Below are positions 1 through 7,836 of a stretch of 17,670 nucleotides of DNA, piece after piece. Below the pieces are notes generated by a model, which worked only from the letters and a program-made list of their open reading frames with translations, was not told the origin of the DNA and did no database searches. Position 1 is the first letter of the stretch. The number at the start of each line of letters is the position of its first letter. Source of the stretch: Ignavibacteriales bacterium UBA6490 (GTDB taxonomy: Bacteria; Bacteroidota; Ignavibacteria; Ignavibacteriales; Ignavibacteriaceae); NCBI GenBank assembly GCA_002435365.1, contig DJMM01000097.1, positions 2,168 to 19,837 of the forward strand, written 5' to 3'. Position numbers and translations under genes: made by a program.

Positions 1-571
1 TCAGTTTGTTCATACTGCCGAGATTTCTAACAGCCGCTGAGGCGGTTAAGCCTTCAACAGGGGTTAAATAATAAAATCCGAGATCAATCGCGTAGCCGGT
101 GGCTTCGTCTTCATATAGTCCTTCATAAAGATATTTCAGGGATATTCCGGTTCCGGCAGCATCCGTTATTTTAAAGCCTGTAGAAAGACTCCCGAAAAAA
201 TAATTAGCATTAAAAGTTGCATCCGGTGCTCCCGGCCTCTGCCTTATCTCAATATCGCTCACGGTAGTAACATTGAATCCAACGGCAACCGGCAGTCCGA
301 ACAAAATTGTTCTGGCACCGATCACTTCGCTTCGTACATCCTGTATCCACTCGTTATGCATCAGCATAATTTCCGATTCCGGGTAGAGGGAAAGTTTTGC
401 AGGATTATAAAACAGGGATGTTACATCATTACTTAGTGAATTTCCGGCATCTCCCATGGCGATATTCTTTGCGCCGAATCCGAATTTCAGAAATGATAAT
501 CCTGTTGATCCTGCATCCTGTGCAGAAACTGAAAATGATATCAATGCTATAACTAATAAAATTCTTTTCAT
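1..571 (-). CDS. PorV/PorQ family outer-membrane protein (partial, C-terminus beyond window)
   Basis: The frame is open from the ATG at 571 to the left edge (190 codons, no stop), so the C-terminus is missing. A hydrophobic signal peptide (residues 1-17, ending SVSAQ) precedes the PorV/PorQ hallmark: residues 31-40 (GFGAKNIAMG), then NDVTSLFYNPA near 48-58. Alternating hydrophobic and aromatic strands follow, as in an outer-membrane beta-barrel. The family includes PorV, the T9SS shuttle that delivers cargo to the attachment machinery, and PorQ, but many Bacteroidota and Ignavibacteria paralogues have no proven role. It starts two bases after the stop of the paralogue at 574-1569 and shares its N-terminal layout, which suggests tandem duplication. 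The next gene upstream but one is a T9SS-type cargo. Family membership is fairly sure; a true PorV function is not shown. Confidence 0.8.
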   Translation of the reverse strand, partial: MKRILLVIALISFSVSAQDAGSTGLSFLKFGFGAKNIAMGDAGNSLSNDVTSLFYNPAKLSLYPESEIMLMHNEWIQDVRSEVIGARTILFGLPVAVGFNVTTVSDIEIRQRPGAPDATFNANYFFGSLSTGFKITDAAGTGISLKYLYEGLYEDEATGYAIDLGFYYLTPVEGLTASAAVRNLGSMNKL

Positions 572-573
572 AA

Positions 574-1569
574 TTAGAAAATTAAGTTTAATCCGATAAT
601 ATGTCTATCCATAGTTGAATACTGTTCTATCATAAACGCATAATCAAAGCCGACCAGGAAATTTCCTATTTCCCTGGAGAATGATAATCCCGCAGATGGT
701 TTAGCGGGCCAGTCGGGATTGCTTAAGCTTATCTGATCGATCCCGCCGCGCAGGAACAATCTGTCAAACACATTATACTCTGCACCGAATCTAAGGATGG
801 TAACCTGTCCGTCCGTAAGCATCAGTTCTGCTGAGGCAAGCAATCCGATATTTTTATTTAAATATGATGCGCCGAACTTCTTAAGAAAAGGAAATTTATC
901 CTGTGAAGTAGTTCCGTCTCTTCCGTATACCGGAGAGGAATCCCATTTATACTGGCTGTTGATATCGGCCAGCACAACAGATAGATTAAGATATTCGCTC
1001 AACCTGTAAAGGGCGCCAATGTCGAATCCCAGGCTGGTAGAGCTTATATCTTCGAAGAGCTTATAGTAATAAAATTTGGCAGCTACGCCTATAGCCAGTT
1101 TCCTTGAGAACCTGTTTGAGAGTCCAAGAAAGATCTGGTTTTCACTTGTCGATAATTCACCGGTAGCAAAACCCTGGTTATCCCTGCCGTCAATTTTGCT
1201 TACGCCGGCATTTATAATCCCGATACTTATTCCGGCGCTGGATCTGGGTACTCTGTTTATTGATGTATCTTTTGAGGAATAGAAATCGAATCTGCGTGTA
1301 AAGCTTAAGAAATTCAGACTCCGGTCGAGCGACAAAAAGGAATACCCGGCCTGGAAGGAATTTTTTTCCTGGAATGCTGCTACTGCAGGATTGTAATAAG
1401 AAACCAGGTTTCCTTCGGTTACAGCAGACATTGCGTTTGCCATTCCGATACCTCTTGGACCGAATCCCATTCTGCTGAAAGAACCGGGCATGCTGGCAAG
1501 GCTGCTGAACTGGGGCTGCGGGTATATATATACCGGAATAAGGAATAAAAATATGAGTACTCTTTTCAA
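574..1569 (-). CDS. PorV/PorQ family outer-membrane protein, second paralogue
   Basis: This 331-residue protein has a signal peptide (about residues 1-17, rich in I/L/F, ending near YPQPQ). The family motif follows at about 35-62: GFGPRGIGMANAMSAVTEGN, then SYYNPA. The rest is barrel-like, with alternating strands, a repeated GIG/GVAAKFYYYKL pattern, and a terminal aromatic-containing strand (HIIGLNLIF) as expected of an outer-membrane barrel. It aligns by eye with the partial gene at 1-571 over signal, GFG..IGM and YNPA blocks, so the two are paralogues. It begins nine bases after the stop of the Asp-box protein at 1579-3135, with which it is surely co-transcribed. The likely role is an outer-membrane carrier or barrel linked to type IX secretion. 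The exact function is unknown, and membership of the wider UPF0164/FadL-like barrel set would look similar. Confidence 0.75.
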   Translation of the reverse strand: MKRVLIFLFLIPVYIYPQPQFSSLASMPGSFSRMGFGPRGIGMANAMSAVTEGNLVSYYNPAVAAFQEKNSFQAGYSFLSLDRSLNFLSFTRRFDFYSSKDTSINRVPRSSAGISIGIINAGVSKIDGRDNQGFATGELSTSENQIFLGLSNRFSRKLAIGVAAKFYYYKLFEDISSTSLGFDIGALYRLSEYLNLSVVLADINSQYKWDSSPVYGRDGTTSQDKFPFLKKFGASYLNKNIGLLASAELMLTDGQVTILRFGAEYNVFDRLFLRGGIDQISLSNPDWPAKPSAGLSFSREIGNFLVGFDYAFMIEQYSTMDRHIIGLNLIF

Positions 1570-1578
1570 TATTTTCCT

Positions 1579-3135
1579 TTATTGTAAGACTAAAATTTTT
1601 CCGAACACCGGATCCCCGTTATCCTTTTCGACCCTGTAAAAATAGACGCCGTTGGGTACCAGTTTTCCTGAATCATCCCTACCGTCCCAGTAATCTATCG
1701 CACCTTCTTTGTCGACCATATGCTCAGGATTTCTGCCGGCGTTCTGAATGATTGTTCTCAGGTAATTCATGCTGAAATCAAATATTCTGATTGTTACTTT
1801 TCCGGGTGTCGGGATATTGTATTTTATTTTAAGCAGATCGGTTCTGGGATTAAAAGGGTTGGGATATGCATAAGTTTCCTCAACCGGCTGTGATGCAATA
1901 AATAATTTCCAGGTTCCCTGCCACATTCCGGTTTCTGTAATTCTGGCTAATCCCTCTGCTGATCCGAGCCATACATCATTATCATTAAATTCTGCTGAAT
2001 AAAAAACGGAAGTCAGAAGTCCTATTCCCGATACATCATCCTTAATTGAAGTCGGTTTAATCCATATATTTCCTTTATCGGAAGTTCTGAACATCCCGTT
2101 ATCTGAGGGTGCAGCAGTGTGGTTAGCATTAAACCCGAAATTATGGACACGTTCATCTTCAAGAAAAGTTTTCCAGGTATCGCCGTTATCTTCAGAAGCA
2201 CTTACACCCCAGAATTCAGTTTGCCCTTCAGCTTTCCAGGTTGCTGCCCATATAGTATTGTTAAATTTTTGATAACCGAGAGCCACCACAAAATTTCCGC
2301 TGATCGGGTAGTCCTGGTTGGTATGTGTAAATTTAATCCAGCTTATGCCGTTATCGGTGGATTTATTAATTCCGCCTGCGGTGCCCACATAAAGAACTGA
2401 ATCATTGGCAGCGATAACAGAGAAAACGCGGTGATTAAGATTATTCTCCGAACAGAATTTTCCGGCAACCGGCTGAAGGCAAAAGTCGAGCGAATCTTCT
2501 GGTTTGATGGAACTTAAATAATCCGGGGGGAGGACCACCCGCTGCCAGGTTTCCCCTTTATCAGTACTTTTTCTCAGACCTCCGGCAAAAGTTGCAATCC
2601 AAACTGTATTTGGGGTGAAAGCAATATCATATATCAGGTTTTGAACTTTAACAGTAACGGGCAGAGATCTTAAGTTGTTAATCCCATAACTAACGGATGT
2701 ATCATTGTCACCATCCAGGGGCTGGGGAATGGTAGTCCAAGTAACTCCATCATCCGAAGTATATCTTAATCCGCTTCCTTCAGGGAGATACTGGTCATCT
2801 TTTTTTATTGAATGAGCAGTAGCAGCCCAGAATGTGTTAGTTAAGGAATCATAACCTATAGCAGAGATGCTTTCTCCGCCGAATGCTTCGTTGCCATAAA
2901 AATTATTCCAGGTCAGCCCGTTATCTGTGGAAAGACTAACTCCTCTGCTGGTGCCGAGCCATATTTTGCTGTCATGAATTATAATATCCGAGATACTGTT
3001 GCTGGCAGGATTTATATCTCCGTCCATATTTAAGGATTTAAGTTCACCGGCCATGAAATGATTTTTAGGCAGTACCTGGGAGTAGCATTCCATGAAAAAA
3101 GTTATAAACAGGAAAAGAAATATATTTTTAATCAT
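1579..3135 (-). CDS. Secreted Asp-box beta-propeller protein with C-terminal T9SS-type sorting domain
   Basis: This 518-residue protein starts with a signal peptide (1-19, ending CYSQ). It carries at least six Asp-box (BNR-like) turns of S/T-x-D-x-G-x-T/S-W type: STDNGLTW 69-76, TSDDGVTW 126-133, STDKGETW 190-197, STDNGISW 259-266, SEDNGDTW 314-321 and TSDKGNIW 351-358. The intervening V/I-W-x-G/A-T strands (for example IWLGTSRG, LYVGTAGG, VWLGSAEG) fit a photosystem/sialidase-like propeller. Residues 420-518 form a FlgD-Ig-like/T9SS type A tail: AYPNPFNP at 423-430, WDGRDDSG at 483-490, NGVYFYRV at 495-502 and a final GKILVLQ. No sialidase catalytic set is evident, so it is probably a binding or scaffold protein rather than an enzyme. 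It abuts the lipoprotein gene upstream with no gap and lies just before two PorV/PorQ-type genes, consistent with export through a type IX system. Confidence 0.85.
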   Translation of the reverse strand: MIKNIFLFLFITFFMECYSQVLPKNHFMAGELKSLNMDGDINPASNSISDIIIHDSKIWLGTSRGVSLSTDNGLTWNNFYGNEAFGGESISAIGYDSLTNTFWAATAHSIKKDDQYLPEGSGLRYTSDDGVTWTTIPQPLDGDNDTSVSYGINNLRSLPVTVKVQNLIYDIAFTPNTVWIATFAGGLRKSTDKGETWQRVVLPPDYLSSIKPEDSLDFCLQPVAGKFCSENNLNHRVFSVIAANDSVLYVGTAGGINKSTDNGISWIKFTHTNQDYPISGNFVVALGYQKFNNTIWAATWKAEGQTEFWGVSASEDNGDTWKTFLEDERVHNFGFNANHTAAPSDNGMFRTSDKGNIWIKPTSIKDDVSGIGLLTSVFYSAEFNDNDVWLGSAEGLARITETGMWQGTWKLFIASQPVEETYAYPNPFNPRTDLLKIKYNIPTPGKVTIRIFDFSMNYLRTIIQNAGRNPEHMVDKEGAIDYWDGRDDSGKLVPNGVYFYRVEKDNGDPVFGKILVLQ

Positions 3136-3903
3136 TTACTGGATGAGAACATTATATGAATAAATATTACTGAGCAGTCTGCCCCTGTCCCTTGCTCTGA
3201 ACTCAAAACGGTAAGTACCTTTTGTATTGTTCTGGTCGACAAAGATCATCCTTGAAAAAATTCCGTCGCCGGCAACCTCGTCCCACGAGGTTTCGTTTAT
3301 TATTCCATTATCATTAAGAATGGTCTGGTTTCCCGATGTTGAGCTGTCCGGGCGGTAAACTATAAAATATGCAAGTTCAATATCTTTCAACCCCTGTTCA
3401 TCGGTTATCTTTGCAGTAATCCTTATGAAGGTAGTATCTGTAACAACAATGCTATCTGGTTCAATCAGTACTTCTGATATCACGGGAGCAGTATTGGCGC
3501 TGCCGTTGTTGTAGTCAAATTTCTGAACGGCTGCCTCGGTTGTTTTATCTGAAAGATCGGTCACATAATATTTCACGATGTAAGTTCCTGAGATATCGGT
3601 ATCCTTCATTCTTAGCACGAAGGTATAAATATTATTGTCAATCAGGGTAAGTTTAACAGGGGAATCAAAAAGTTTTTCTTCCGTCGGGTTAAAGATATTA
3701 AGAGTTACATTTTTAATAAACTCTGTTGAATTAAACTTAATTTTCAGAAGTGTTGAGTTATTGGGTACATATATAAAAGGATCGACCGGTTCCACCATAA
3801 TTACCTGGTAATTGTAATCGGCCGGTTCAACCACAGACTCAAAATTTTTTTCACATCCCGAGACAAAAAGGACAGCCAGGAGATAAACTGATATTTTATT
3901 CAT
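3136..3903 (-). CDS. Lipoprotein with Ig-like domains
   Basis: This 255-residue protein has a lipoprotein signal peptide with lipobox VSGC, giving a lipidated Cys17. The mature chain looks all-beta, with two probable Ig-like domains. The first lies at about 30-130 (ends in SGTYIVKYYVTDLSDKT), the second at about 138-255 (begins NTAPVISEVLIEPDSI). The second contains NDNGIINETSWDEVAGDGIF, which resembles the D-x-G...GD..AGDGI/V-F/Y pattern of choice-of-anchor-type Ig domains in Bacteroidota surface proteins. Its stop codon directly touches the ATG of the Asp-box protein, so the two are translationally linked and may act together at the cell surface. A 42-base gap separates it from the protease gene upstream, the widest gap in this strand's gene run. 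No enzymatic motif is visible and the function is unknown. Confidence 0.75.
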   Translation of the reverse strand: MNKISVYLLAVLFVSGCEKNFESVVEPADYNYQVIMVEPVDPFIYVPNNSTLLKIKFNSTEFIKNVTLNIFNPTEEKLFDSPVKLTLIDNNIYTFVLRMKDTDISGTYIVKYYVTDLSDKTTEAAVQKFDYNNGSANTAPVISEVLIEPDSIVVTDTTFIRITAKITDEQGLKDIELAYFIVYRPDSSTSGNQTILNDNGIINETSWDEVAGDGIFSRMIFVDQNNTKGTYRFEFRARDRGRLLSNIYSYNVLIQ

Positions 3904-3945
3904 ATATGAAATTTTATATTATTAGCACAACTCAACAAGGTAGAA

Positions 3946-4962
3946 TTAAATACCCATAGAGATTACAAAAGGTGTAGGAGAAAAAGACAGAATGAATATC
4001 AGGTAGGCAATATAGCCTGTAATTCTTCTCCTAAAATCTAGCGGCTCGTCATCCGGGATCAGCGGGTGCTTTAATTTAATAAAGAAGAAAAGAATAATTG
4101 CCCAAAACAGCCAGCCCGACCATCCGAATGAAAACGGGAGATGAATAAACGCTTCCGCAATTCCGGCTATACCAAGGACAAGCAGTATAATAAATGAGGC
4201 AAGACTTATCTGATAAGCTCTTCTCCCGCCGAAGAGAGTGTATGATATATGTCCGCCGTCCAGCTGACCCACCGGTATCATATTCATCGCTGTAACAAAC
4301 AATCCGAACCAACCGACGCACAAAAACGGGTAATGATAAATTTCCGACATCGGAGGAAAGAAAGTCCCTTTGCTTACAAAGATCATTTTAAAGAATGAAA
4401 ATAACATAGTGTCGCCGAATGCAAGCTGAAGACCATTAGCGCCATATTCGGGTGAATTATAATCAGGATGTATTGAAAGTATATATTGTTCACCCGGTAT
4501 GTTCGTGAAACCGTAAATAAGGACAATAATGCATGCTACGAAACCGGCTATAGGTCCGGCCACACCAATGTCGAACATTGATTTTCTGCTGTTTACGGGA
4601 CTTTTTGTCTTGATTACAGCTCCCATCGTTCCAAAATTCAGAAATCCCGGAATGGAAGGGAATGGAATATAATAAGGAAGAGTCGCATCAACCTTGTGGT
4701 AGCGTGCTGCAAAATAATGTCCGAACTCGTGACAGGATATTATAAACATTATTGAAGCTGCATATGGTACACCAACCAGAAGAAATTCAAATTCATATGG
4801 ACCCGGAGAATTGCTTACCCAGGTGACGCCTGCTATAGTAGTTGTAATAAAAGTAATTATAAACAGGGCAATATGAAAAAGCCAGCGGGTATAGGTTTTT
4901 TTCTTCTTTTGAAGCTCGTGGTACCGGTTGTATATGCTGCTCTGATAGTCGCTGAAGCTCAT
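3946..4962 (-). CDS. Site-2-type intramembrane metalloprotease (M50 family)
   Basis: This 338-residue multipass membrane protein has the zinc motif HEFGH at 78-82 (His78, Glu79, His82) inside a hydrophobic helix. The second M50 motif, NMIPVGQLDGG, is at 227-237, with Asp235 as the third zinc ligand. Between them, FGTMGAVIKTKSPVNSRKS and FDIGVAGPIAG match the S2P subgroup related to plant EGY proteins and cyanobacterial or Bacteroidota M50 proteases. There are about seven hydrophobic segments and no room for a PDZ domain, unlike RseP. The family cleaves transmembrane helices of regulators or membrane proteins; the substrate here is unknown. Its ATG overlaps the stop of the DUF1207-like gene (ATGA), so translation is coupled. 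No anti-sigma factor or sigma factor gene lies in the window. Confidence 0.9.
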   Translation of the reverse strand: MSFSDYQSSIYNRYHELQKKKKTYTRWLFHIALFIITFITTTIAGVTWVSNSPGPYEFEFLLVGVPYAASIMFIISCHEFGHYFAARYHKVDATLPYYIPFPSIPGFLNFGTMGAVIKTKSPVNSRKSMFDIGVAGPIAGFVACIIVLIYGFTNIPGEQYILSIHPDYNSPEYGANGLQLAFGDTMLFSFFKMIFVSKGTFFPPMSEIYHYPFLCVGWFGLFVTAMNMIPVGQLDGGHISYTLFGGRRAYQISLASFIILLVLGIAGIAEAFIHLPFSFGWSGWLFWAIILFFFIKLKHPLIPDDEPLDFRRRITGYIAYLIFILSFSPTPFVISMGI

Positions 4963-5771
4963 AAGTCCAGATTAAATCCTAAAGTTGAATATTTTTCCTT
5001 AATATCGAAATATTCCCCGTGAATACTCCGGCCTGCAAAATAAGAATATAAAATACTAAAACCTTTACCTCGGGGATTGCCAAATTTAATTCCTGCACAA
5101 AATATATGATTAGATTCATACGCTGTAATTTTTGCAAATTTCAGATCATAAGCTGCAAAGGGGGTGAAGGGGAGTGCCTCATTTGCATAGAAATAATCGA
5201 ATCCTGTTTGTAAAATTGTTTTCCCGATATAAGAAGGTGTAACATGGATGAGGTAGGTATATCCGCCGTACAATCTAATGCCGCTGAATTTTATATATGG
5301 AAAAAATTCAAGGAACTCCCTGCTGTAAACCCGGGGAGTCTGATTATTACTCCAGTAATTGGTCTTATAATCAAAATGACCGTCCACGAAATGTGCACTT
5401 ATATGGCTGAAGCGGAACCGCGCTCCGTATTCAGCATTCTGGTCCGAGATTTTGTATCCCGCGTTAAGACCGAACAGGTAGTCAATTGCTTCCACGGGGA
5501 AGTGGAATTCTTCGGTGCCGTGCAGCCTTGTATATGTGAAAAGATCGCCGCCTGCTGAAAAGGTTTCGTTATCCCTCTCATATCTGAAAAAATCAGAGGA
5601 CGTTCCGATATCCAGTCTGATATCCGGTCTGTCTAATGAAAAGCTGAATCCTGCTTTTGGTTCAAGGAAATTTGCAGTAAACGGCTGTACATTAAGTTCC
5701 CCCGGGAACCAGGTGACCTGTGAAAATGAAGTAGCTGCTAAAATAAAAAATGATATAATGACCTTATTCAT
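4959..5771 (-). CDS. DUF1207-like outer-membrane protein of unknown function
   Basis: This 270-residue protein has a signal peptide (1-17, ending TSFSQ) followed by WFPGELNVQPFTANFLEPKA, which resembles the 'PL-A-P--P-F-A' opening of DUF1207 proteins. The remainder alternates Gly, aromatic and polar residues in barrel-like strands (FGLNAGYKI, GARFRFSHISAHFVDG, GYTYLIHVTPSY, ILYSYFAG) and ends in a short hydrophobic strand (LGFNLDL), so an outer-membrane beta-barrel is likely. The HISAHFVDGHFD segment near the centre looks like the His-rich family signature. The DUF1207 assignment is from memory of the family pattern and needs a profile search. It starts two bases after the radical SAM stop and overlaps the protease start by four bases, so all three are probably expressed together. 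Confidence 0.6.
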   Translation of the reverse strand: MNKVIISFFILAATSFSQVTWFPGELNVQPFTANFLEPKAGFSFSLDRPDIRLDIGTSSDFFRYERDNETFSAGGDLFTYTRLHGTEEFHFPVEAIDYLFGLNAGYKISDQNAEYGARFRFSHISAHFVDGHFDYKTNYWSNNQTPRVYSREFLEFFPYIKFSGIRLYGGYTYLIHVTPSYIGKTILQTGFDYFYANEALPFTPFAAYDLKFAKITAYESNHIFCAGIKFGNPRGKGFSILYSYFAGRSIHGEYFDIKEKYSTLGFNLDL

Positions 5772-5773
5772 TC

Positions 5774-6751
5774 CTAATGAAATACCCTCTTTAGTTTTTG
5801 TTTGACCAGCTTATTGTAACCATATTTAAATTTGGATGACAGACTCATAAATGAATACATGTTCAGGGGGAATGCAAATGAAGGCTCGAAGTAGCAGTTA
5901 ACGGTACAGCCTTCGCAGAAATCAAATTTCCCTTCCATATTCAATGCATTAACATATGCGGGATCATCCATTATGTCCCTTATTGAGTGAGTTATCTTAA
6001 TACTGCTATTTCTAAAATGATAGCATGGCAAAATTATCTCATTCTGTGGAGAAATCACAATCACCCTGGAAACAGCCCGGCAGGATGGATTGTTTGTTTT
6101 ATTTCCTCCGTCCCTGCGCAGTTTTATAAAACCTTTATTGAGGTAGATATCCATCTTTCCGTCAGAATATTCTTCAATAAAATCAAGAGCCTCCGGACCC
6201 AGATCCTGATTCCCAAAATATGAGAACACCGGATTTAAAAGAAGGACGAGATCGTGCTTTTGTGCTAATTCATGCATACGGGGCAGCTTTTTGAATGTAC
6301 TGTCTGAAACCGTAAACAGAATATCAGGAAACTCTCCCACTGATTTTGCAATCTCAATGCTTTTCAGAACCGAGTTAAAACAGTCCGCACCTCTTATTTT
6401 ATTATGCTCATCCCGATCAGGCGAGTCCAGCGAGAAGTGCAGTAGATTTATTTTACCGGCGAGTCTTTCAGCAAATTTAGGATAGAGGAGGGTGTTTGTG
6501 GTTATGCTGGTCTGGAGTCCGGATTTATGAGCAATCTCCGCCAGCAGGTGAATATCTTTATGCAGCAGAGGTTCTCCGCCGGTAAGATCAATGAATTTAA
6601 CACCCAGCTCTGATAACTCTTTTATATTCCGTTCGAAATCACGGATATCGGCAAAACCGGAGTGCTTATAAGTATCATGATCCCCGAAGTGGCAGAACCC
6701 GCAGTACGCATTACATCTGTATGTGACATAATAATTGCAAAGCAGCTTCAT
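5774..6751 (-). CDS. Radical SAM protein with C-terminal SPASM/twitch-like cysteines
   Basis: This 325-residue protein carries the radical SAM cluster motif C13-x3-C17-x2-C20 (RCNAYCGFCHF), followed by the SAM-binding GGEP at 58-61 and a partial TIM-barrel pattern (FIDLTGGEPLL, ITTNTLL, LLHFSLDSP). A second Cys set lies at 224, 243, 279, 282 and 286 (NPSC, ILPCYHF, FCEGCTVNCYF), consistent with an auxiliary [4Fe-4S] cluster of twitch or short SPASM type. Such proteins modify peptides, sugars or lipids. MoaA is unlikely, since its C-terminal GG and cofactor-pathway neighbours are absent. It overlaps the glycosyltransferase stop by one base (TAATG) and precedes the DUF1207-like gene by two bases, so a role in envelope glycan or lipid modification is a reasonable guess. 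The product and substrate cannot be read from the sequence. Confidence 0.85.
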   Translation of the reverse strand: MKLLCNYYVTYRCNAYCGFCHFGDHDTYKHSGFADIRDFERNIKELSELGVKFIDLTGGEPLLHKDIHLLAEIAHKSGLQTSITTNTLLYPKFAERLAGKINLLHFSLDSPDRDEHNKIRGADCFNSVLKSIEIAKSVGEFPDILFTVSDSTFKKLPRMHELAQKHDLVLLLNPVFSYFGNQDLGPEALDFIEEYSDGKMDIYLNKGFIKLRRDGGNKTNNPSCRAVSRVIVISPQNEIILPCYHFRNSSIKITHSIRDIMDDPAYVNALNMEGKFDFCEGCTVNCYFEPSFAFPLNMYSFMSLSSKFKYGYNKLVKQKLKRVFH

Positions 6752-7836
6752 TAATACTTTCTTCCTTTCCAGATAATTTTTCTGCTGAACAGAAGTATTA
6801 CCGGTAAAATCGTTGTGTAAATTATATAGTATATTTCAAAGAAGAGAAAGTATTTCAGGTTGCCGGTTAAATTAAGCTTTTTGTGGATCTGGTAGAGAAA
6901 AAATAAATCAGAAAACACCTTCAGCGAAATTACTGCTGCAGCTGCCTGTGAATAATAAATTACTGAAAGAATTACAAGAAGGTTGGTTATGTATGATACG
7001 AACATTAAAAACAGACTTATGTTCGGCATTACCAGCCCTCCGGATGCCCATCTCTTTTTCTGCCTGTATATGTCGGTAATTTTCCCCAGGGCTTTGGTAT
7101 GTATTAAAGTGGAATGATCAACCGGGAAAATGATATCATACTTTCTAAGCGAATTTATTTTATTTATCAGCAGATAGTCCTCGGTAACACTTTCCGGGAA
7201 TGAAGCGTAGCCGCCGGCTTCTTGGAGTGCCTTTTTCCTTACGGACATATTGTTTCCGATGCAGCTGGCCGGCATTCCGCTGTTTGCCATTCCTGCTGCT
7301 ATGGAGACGAGGAAAACAAGGTCAATACTCTGAATGCCGCTCATTATACTATCAGCATTTATCGCACTGAAGCCATTCACCATGCCTGTATTCCCCTGGT
7401 AATAACTTATTATACTTTCTATCCACTTTCCCGGCAGGGCACAATCACCGTCGGTAAATAATAAAATCTCACCCGATGCACAATTAACCGCTGATTTCAG
7501 AGCATTTGTTTTACCGGTAAGTCCGTTTCCGGCAGCAGGAATTACTTTTTTAAAATTATTTTTATCCCCGATAAATTCATCAATTATGGGACCGGTTTTA
7601 TCGGTTGAATGATCATCCGCAACAATTACTTCGTACATGTCTTCCGGATAAGACTGCACAGCCAGGCTGCTCAAACATCCGGCAATATTCTTTTCTTCAT
7701 TTCTTGCTGCAATAATTACACTTACAAAGGGTTTGGTAAATCCGCTTTTAGAGAATTTTCTGCCCAGACCTGCCGAGATAAAAACAAGCAGAATAAAATA
7801 TATACCGGCTGATATTGTAAATATTAGCTCAAGCAT
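6751..7836 (-). CDS. Membrane family 2 glycosyltransferase (processive type)
   Basis: This 361-residue protein has an N-terminal membrane helix (about 5-23), a cytoplasmic GT-A domain and three or four C-terminal helices (about 272-350). GT2 motifs are complete: SVIIAARNEEKN 39-50, nucleotide-binding DD at 74-75, metal-binding DGD at 129-131, catalytic TED at 218-220, and QKKRW at 259-263, the Q-x-x-RW signature of processive synthases such as NodC and hyaluronan or PNAG synthases. It probably transfers a nucleotide-sugar to a growing glycan or a lipid acceptor on the cytoplasmic face. Its start lies 13 bases inside the end of the NodB-type deacetylase, and its stop overlaps the radical SAM start, so all three are coupled. 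Transfer of a single sugar to a lipid is an alternative, because the membrane domain is small. Confidence 0.88.
   Translation of the reverse strand: MLELIFTISAGIYFILLVFISAGLGRKFSKSGFTKPFVSVIIAARNEEKNIAGCLSSLAVQSYPEDMYEVIVADDHSTDKTGPIIDEFIGDKNNFKKVIPAAGNGLTGKTNALKSAVNCASGEILLFTDGDCALPGKWIESIISYYQGNTGMVNGFSAINADSIMSGIQSIDLVFLVSIAAGMANSGMPASCIGNNMSVRKKALQEAGGYASFPESVTEDYLLINKINSLRKYDIIFPVDHSTLIHTKALGKITDIYRQKKRWASGGLVMPNISLFLMFVSYITNLLVILSVIYYSQAAAAVISLKVFSDLFFLYQIHKKLNLTGNLKYFLFFEIYYIIYTTILPVILLFSRKIIWKGRKY

Noticed and set aside
1579..3135. Sialidase activity for the Asp-box protein
   Set aside because: Asp-boxes are structural and shared by many propellers. The catalytic Arg triad and Tyr/Glu pair of sialidases could not be identified.
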